From contig JAEYIG010000179.1 in assembly GCA_023409175.1 (NCBI GenBank), positions 1-7,676 of the forward strand: a stretch of 7,676 bases of DNA, written 5' to 3'. The position numbers were made by a program, and so were the translations under genes. The stretch comes from Pseudomonadota bacterium. Lineage in GTDB: Bacteria > Pseudomonadota > Gammaproteobacteria > Burkholderiales > Burkholderiaceae_D. Below are positions 5,811-7,676 of this stretch, piece after piece. Under the pieces are notes generated by a model, which was not told where the DNA came from, searched no databases, and saw nothing but the letters and a program-made list of their open reading frames with translations. Each line of letters starts with the position of its first letter. Position 1 is the stretch's first letter.

Positions 5811-6728
5811 TTAACTCTGATTTGCTGGCAGCGACGTGTTTTCGGTTCCGTTTCGGAAGCGAATGTACCGGGCAAATTCCTGTAAATGCGGTTTGTCCAG
5901 CCGGTCTTTCCAGAGGGCTTCGAAGATCAGGCTCACCCTGTTCCCGTTTTCATCGGCGAGGGGCAGCGCGTCGTTTTTGCTGGCCTGAAGTTTTGATTCG
6001 GGAAGCAGGGCAGCTCCCAGACCAAGTGAAGACCATTCTTCAAGTACCTGATAACTCAGGGCTTTTCCTGCATATTCCTTCAGTTTTTTGCGCTTGCTCC
6101 GGAAGAGCGCGCGGGTTGCCCTCGCCAGTCCGCACCCGTCCGGTACCATGACGAGGGTTTCTTCCGCAATGTCATCGACAGTGATCGACTCACCGGCAGG
6201 GGTGGCCTTTCCTGCACGCGGGATGAAAAAGAGCGGTTCCTCGTACAGGAAAGCCCGGTTAGTGCTTTGCCTGCTGTCCTCGCTGGCAATGCCGGCCACA
6301 AAATCGATCAGGCCATCGTCCAGCATCCGGGACAGGTCAGCCATATTGTGTTCGCTGAAAATGATTTCAATCCCCTCATTCGCCTGTCGGAGCGGCTCCA
6401 GAATCCGGGCGAAACGGGCGGTATGGACAAGGGGCGAGACACCGATCCGGATAAGGCGAGGAGCAGAAGCGCCATACTTGTGGACTTCATCCACCAGTTC
6501 GGCCTGCGAAAGGAGCACCTTTTCGATGTAGGGAAGCACATGTTCACCGAACGGTGTCAGCGATACGGCACGGGTCGTGCGGATGAACAGCTTTTCCCCG
6601 AATTCTTCCTCAAGCTGTGCCAGTCCATTGGACAGCGTCGGCTGCGTCACGAAACACTGCTCTGCCGCCTGCGTGAATGAGCCGGTTTTCGCCACGGCAA
6701 GGGCATATCTCAATTGGTTCAGATTCAT
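5811..6728 (-). CDS. LysR-type transcriptional regulator, divergent from the ABM-like gene
   Basis: The protein has 305 residues. The winged helix-turn-helix covers residues 2-60 (MNLNQLRYALAVAKTGSFTQ, then AAEQCFVTQPTLSNGLAQLE and LFIRTTRAVSLTPFG). A linker helix runs to about residue 85, and the effector domain from about 90 to 295 opens with RLIRIGVSPLVHTARF. The late motif EWSSLGLGAALLPES (231-245) is typical of the second lobe. It has few cysteines and lacks the OxyR pair, so a peroxide sensor is unlikely. The ATG at 6726-6728 has only a weak AGG about 12 bases upstream; a strong T-N11-A dyad starts immediately before the ATG, which implies autoregulation. Likely targets are the divergent small ABM-like gene and perhaps the hydrolase downstream. 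No clear terminator follows it. Confidence 0.93.
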   Translation of the reverse strand: MNLNQLRYALAVAKTGSFTQAAEQCFVTQPTLSNGLAQLEEEFGEKLFIRTTRAVSLTPFGEHVLPYIEKVLLSQAELVDEVHKYGASAPRLIRIGVSPLVHTARFARILEPLRQANEGIEIIFSEHNMADLSRMLDDGLIDFVAGIASEDSRQSTNRAFLYEEPLFFIPRAGKATPAGESITVDDIAEETLVMVPDGCGLARATRALFRSKRKKLKEYAGKALSYQVLEEWSSLGLGAALLPESKLQASKNDALPLADENGNRVSLIFEALWKDRLDKPHLQEFARYIRFRNGTENTSLPANQS

Positions 6729-6751
6729 ATTTATAGGCTACCTGAATAAAT
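6729..6751. promoter_or_regulatory. LysR operator: ATTTAT-N11-ATAAAT
   Basis: The arms 6729-6734 and 6746-6751 are exact inverse complements with an 11-base spacer, so T6734-N11-A6746 sits at the centre of a 6-bp dyad. This is the standard LysR box. It abuts the ATG of the LysR gene, as expected for negative autoregulation. Confidence 0.65.
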
Positions 6752-6755
6752 CGCA

Positions 6756-6775
6756 TGTGAAAAGACAATTTCACA
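6756..6775. promoter_or_regulatory. Second dyad TGTGAAA-N6-TTTCACA
   Basis: This exact 7-bp inverted repeat lies four bases after the LysR box and 75 bases before the ABM-like gene. It contains TGTGA and TCACA, but ten bases apart instead of the six of a CRP site. It may be a second regulator site or the activation half of the LysR control region. Confidence 0.4.
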
Positions 6776-6850
6776 GATGGACAGCTGATGGGTAAAGTTC
6801 ATCCAACCACTATGGCGGGACAAACAAATCACTCATACAGGAGAAAAAAC

Positions 6851-7132
6851 ATGGCTTATCTGGAAATCACACTCAACATCGCCGACAGGAACCGTCCCGC
6901 TGCCGCCGGGGTTTACAGCCAGTTCAAGGAGGCCTTTCTGACGCAGATCGCCGGGGCGAAATCGAAAGAACTGCTGATCCGTGACGATGACGTTCAGGTG
7001 TTGCATGGCTTTGATACGGCAGACAATGCCAGAGCCTACCTTCAGTCAGCGCTTTTCATGAACGATGTCGTCACCGGCCTGAGCCCTTATCTGGAAGCAC
7101 AGCCGGACATCCGTATTTATGACGCGGTCTGA
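6851..7132 (+). CDS. Small ABM-like (dimeric alpha/beta barrel) protein
   Basis: The ATG at 6851 follows AGGAG (6839-6843) at seven bases and gives 93 residues; an earlier in-frame ATG at 6788 lacks a ribosome site. The layout fits a ferredoxin-like ABM fold: strand MAYLEITLNI, helix from about 15-33, strand KSKELLIRDDDVQVLHGF (37-54), helix DNARAYLQSALF (58-69), a short helix and a last strand near IRIYDAV. ABM proteins include cofactor-free monooxygenases of quinone-like and antibiotic precursors, haem-degrading enzymes, and proteins of unknown role; no catalytic residue can be named here. It has no signal peptide or membrane segment, so it should be cytoplasmic. It is divergent from a LysR gene with 122 bases between them, and is probably that regulator's target. 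A LysE-type exporter follows 160 bases downstream. Confidence 0.75.
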   Translation: MAYLEITLNIADRNRPAAAGVYSQFKEAFLTQIAGAKSKELLIRDDDVQVLHGFDTADNARAYLQSALFMNDVVTGLSPYLEAQPDIRIYDAV

Positions 7133-7160
7133 TATGCCCAAATTTGCCGAAAGGACACGT

Positions 7161-7182
7161 CCGCCAATTTGCCAATTGGCGG
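7161..7182. repeat. Perfect 9-bp stem-loop downstream of the ABM-like gene
   Basis: CCGCCAATT (7161-7169), a TGCC loop, then AATTGGCGG (7174-7182) match exactly. No T-run follows on either strand, so it is not a classic terminator. AATTTGCC occurs inside it and again at 7141-7148, just after the stop codon. It could be a 3'-end stabilising hairpin or a protein-binding site upstream of the LysE-type gene. Confidence 0.45.
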
Positions 7183-7236
7183 GTAGTCTCAAAATCAGGA
7201 TGTTCCAGTGAAAACAGTCTCCTTCATTTTTCACCA

Positions 7237-7265
7237 GCAGGCCGGACAAACTGGATACGGCCTGC
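7237..7265 (+). promoter_or_regulatory. Inverted repeat overlapping a candidate LysE-type gene promoter
   Basis: GCAGGCCG (7237-7244) and CGGCCTGC (7258-7265) are exact inverse complements 13 bases apart. Between and beside them lie a weak -35 (CGGACA, 7243-7248) and a weak -10 (CATACT, 7265-7270) with a 16-base spacer, 22 bases before the ATG at 7293. An operator spanning the promoter is plausible. A hairpin in a read-through transcript is the alternative. Confidence 0.3.
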
Positions 7266-7292
7266 ATACTTTCATGGAAAGACTAAAGTTTC

Positions 7293-7676
7293 ATGTCTGA
7301 TCTATGGCTTTTCGTGGCGGGTCTGGTCGCCGTTTACCTGATACCGGGGCCCGATATGCTGCTTGTGCTGGATGCCACGTTTCATCGCGGGCGTTTCAAT
7401 GCATTCATGATCGCCGCCGGTCTTGCAGCTTCACGGGCCATTCACGTCACGCTCTCGGGAGCGGGGCTTGCCCTGATGCAGAAAAGCTTTCCATGGGTAT
7501 TCCAGCTCGTGCACTATGCCGGAGGGGCCTTTCTCATCTGGATGGCGATAGGGCTGGTGCGGACACGGGTTTTTTATTCGGGAAATGAGGAAGCGGCAGG
7601 GAATGTCACCATGGCAGAAAGACCCCTGACGGTTTTCAGCAGGGGATTTTTCACGAACCTGCTAAACCCGAAGGCG
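7293..7676 (+). CDS. LysE/RhtB-family amino-acid exporter, N-terminal part (3' end outside window)
   Basis: 128 codons are visible from the ATG at 7293 and the frame is still open at the window end. The product begins MSDLWLFVAGLVAVYLIPGPDM: a first membrane helix running into PGPD (18-21), the hallmark of LysE/RhtB exporters. A second helix (about 38-62), a third (about 67-90), and the family motif GFFTNLLNPKA (118-128) follow in the expected order. An in-frame TAA at 7284-7286 means no earlier start near by; only a weak GGAAAG lies upstream. Family members export amino acids such as lysine, threonine, homoserine or leucine across the inner membrane; the substrate is not readable. The gene follows the ABM-like gene on the same strand after 160 bases that hold two inverted repeats, so it may have its own promoter. 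Confidence 0.9.
   Translation, partial: MSDLWLFVAGLVAVYLIPGPDMLLVLDATFHRGRFNAFMIAAGLAASRAIHVTLSGAGLALMQKSFPWVFQLVHYAGGAFLIWMAIGLVRTRVFYSGNEEAAGNVTMAERPLTVFSRGFFTNLLNPKA

Noticed and set aside
5811..6728. OxyR identity for the second LysR protein
   Set aside because: The redox cysteine pair of OxyR is not present.
6756..6775. CRP binding site
   Set aside because: TGTGA and TCACA are present, but ten bases apart instead of six.

Overview
This window looks like an ordinary chromosomal stretch from a Gram-negative proteobacterium. By inference it is a betaproteobacterium of the Burkholderiales, possibly Oxalobacteraceae. The reasons are moderate GC by eye, dense single genes on alternating strands, LysR regulators paired with divergent targets, a Sec-exported hydrolase, and protein wording I associate with Burkholderiales homologues. 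No rRNA, tRNA, CRISPR array, insertion sequence or phage gene is visible. No gap between genes exceeds 300 bases.

Layout: (1) 1-368, the 3' end of a class I SAM methyltransferase (+). (2) 476-2444, a divergent pair: a ten-helix TDT/TehA/SLAC1-type anion transporter (-) and a LysR regulator (+), sharing a 106-bp control region with two dyads. (3) 2462-4427, a second divergent pair: a DapA-like Schiff-base aldolase (-) and an EamA/DMT exporter (+), with a structured leader between them. (4) A perfect bidirectional terminator at 4461-4490. (5) 4507-5562, a periplasmic alpha/beta hydrolase (-) with Cys at the nucleophile position. (6) 5811-7132, a second LysR regulator (-) divergent from a 93-residue ABM-like protein (+), separated by a textbook T-N11-A operator and a second dyad. 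(7) 7293-7676, the start of a LysE/RhtB exporter (+) that runs off the window.

The window carries three exporters of different families, two local LysR regulators and enzymes of small-molecule metabolism. The natural reading is a set of small, separately controlled catabolic or efflux units, not one large system. Five starts are set later than the longest open frame allows (aldolase, EamA, hydrolase, ABM protein, and the LysE protein, whose start is bounded by an upstream stop). I found no convincing new multi-gene system. The best leads are regulatory: operator-like dyads at both LysR starts, the hairpin-rich EamA leader, and an inverted repeat whose tips are the stop codons of two convergent genes.
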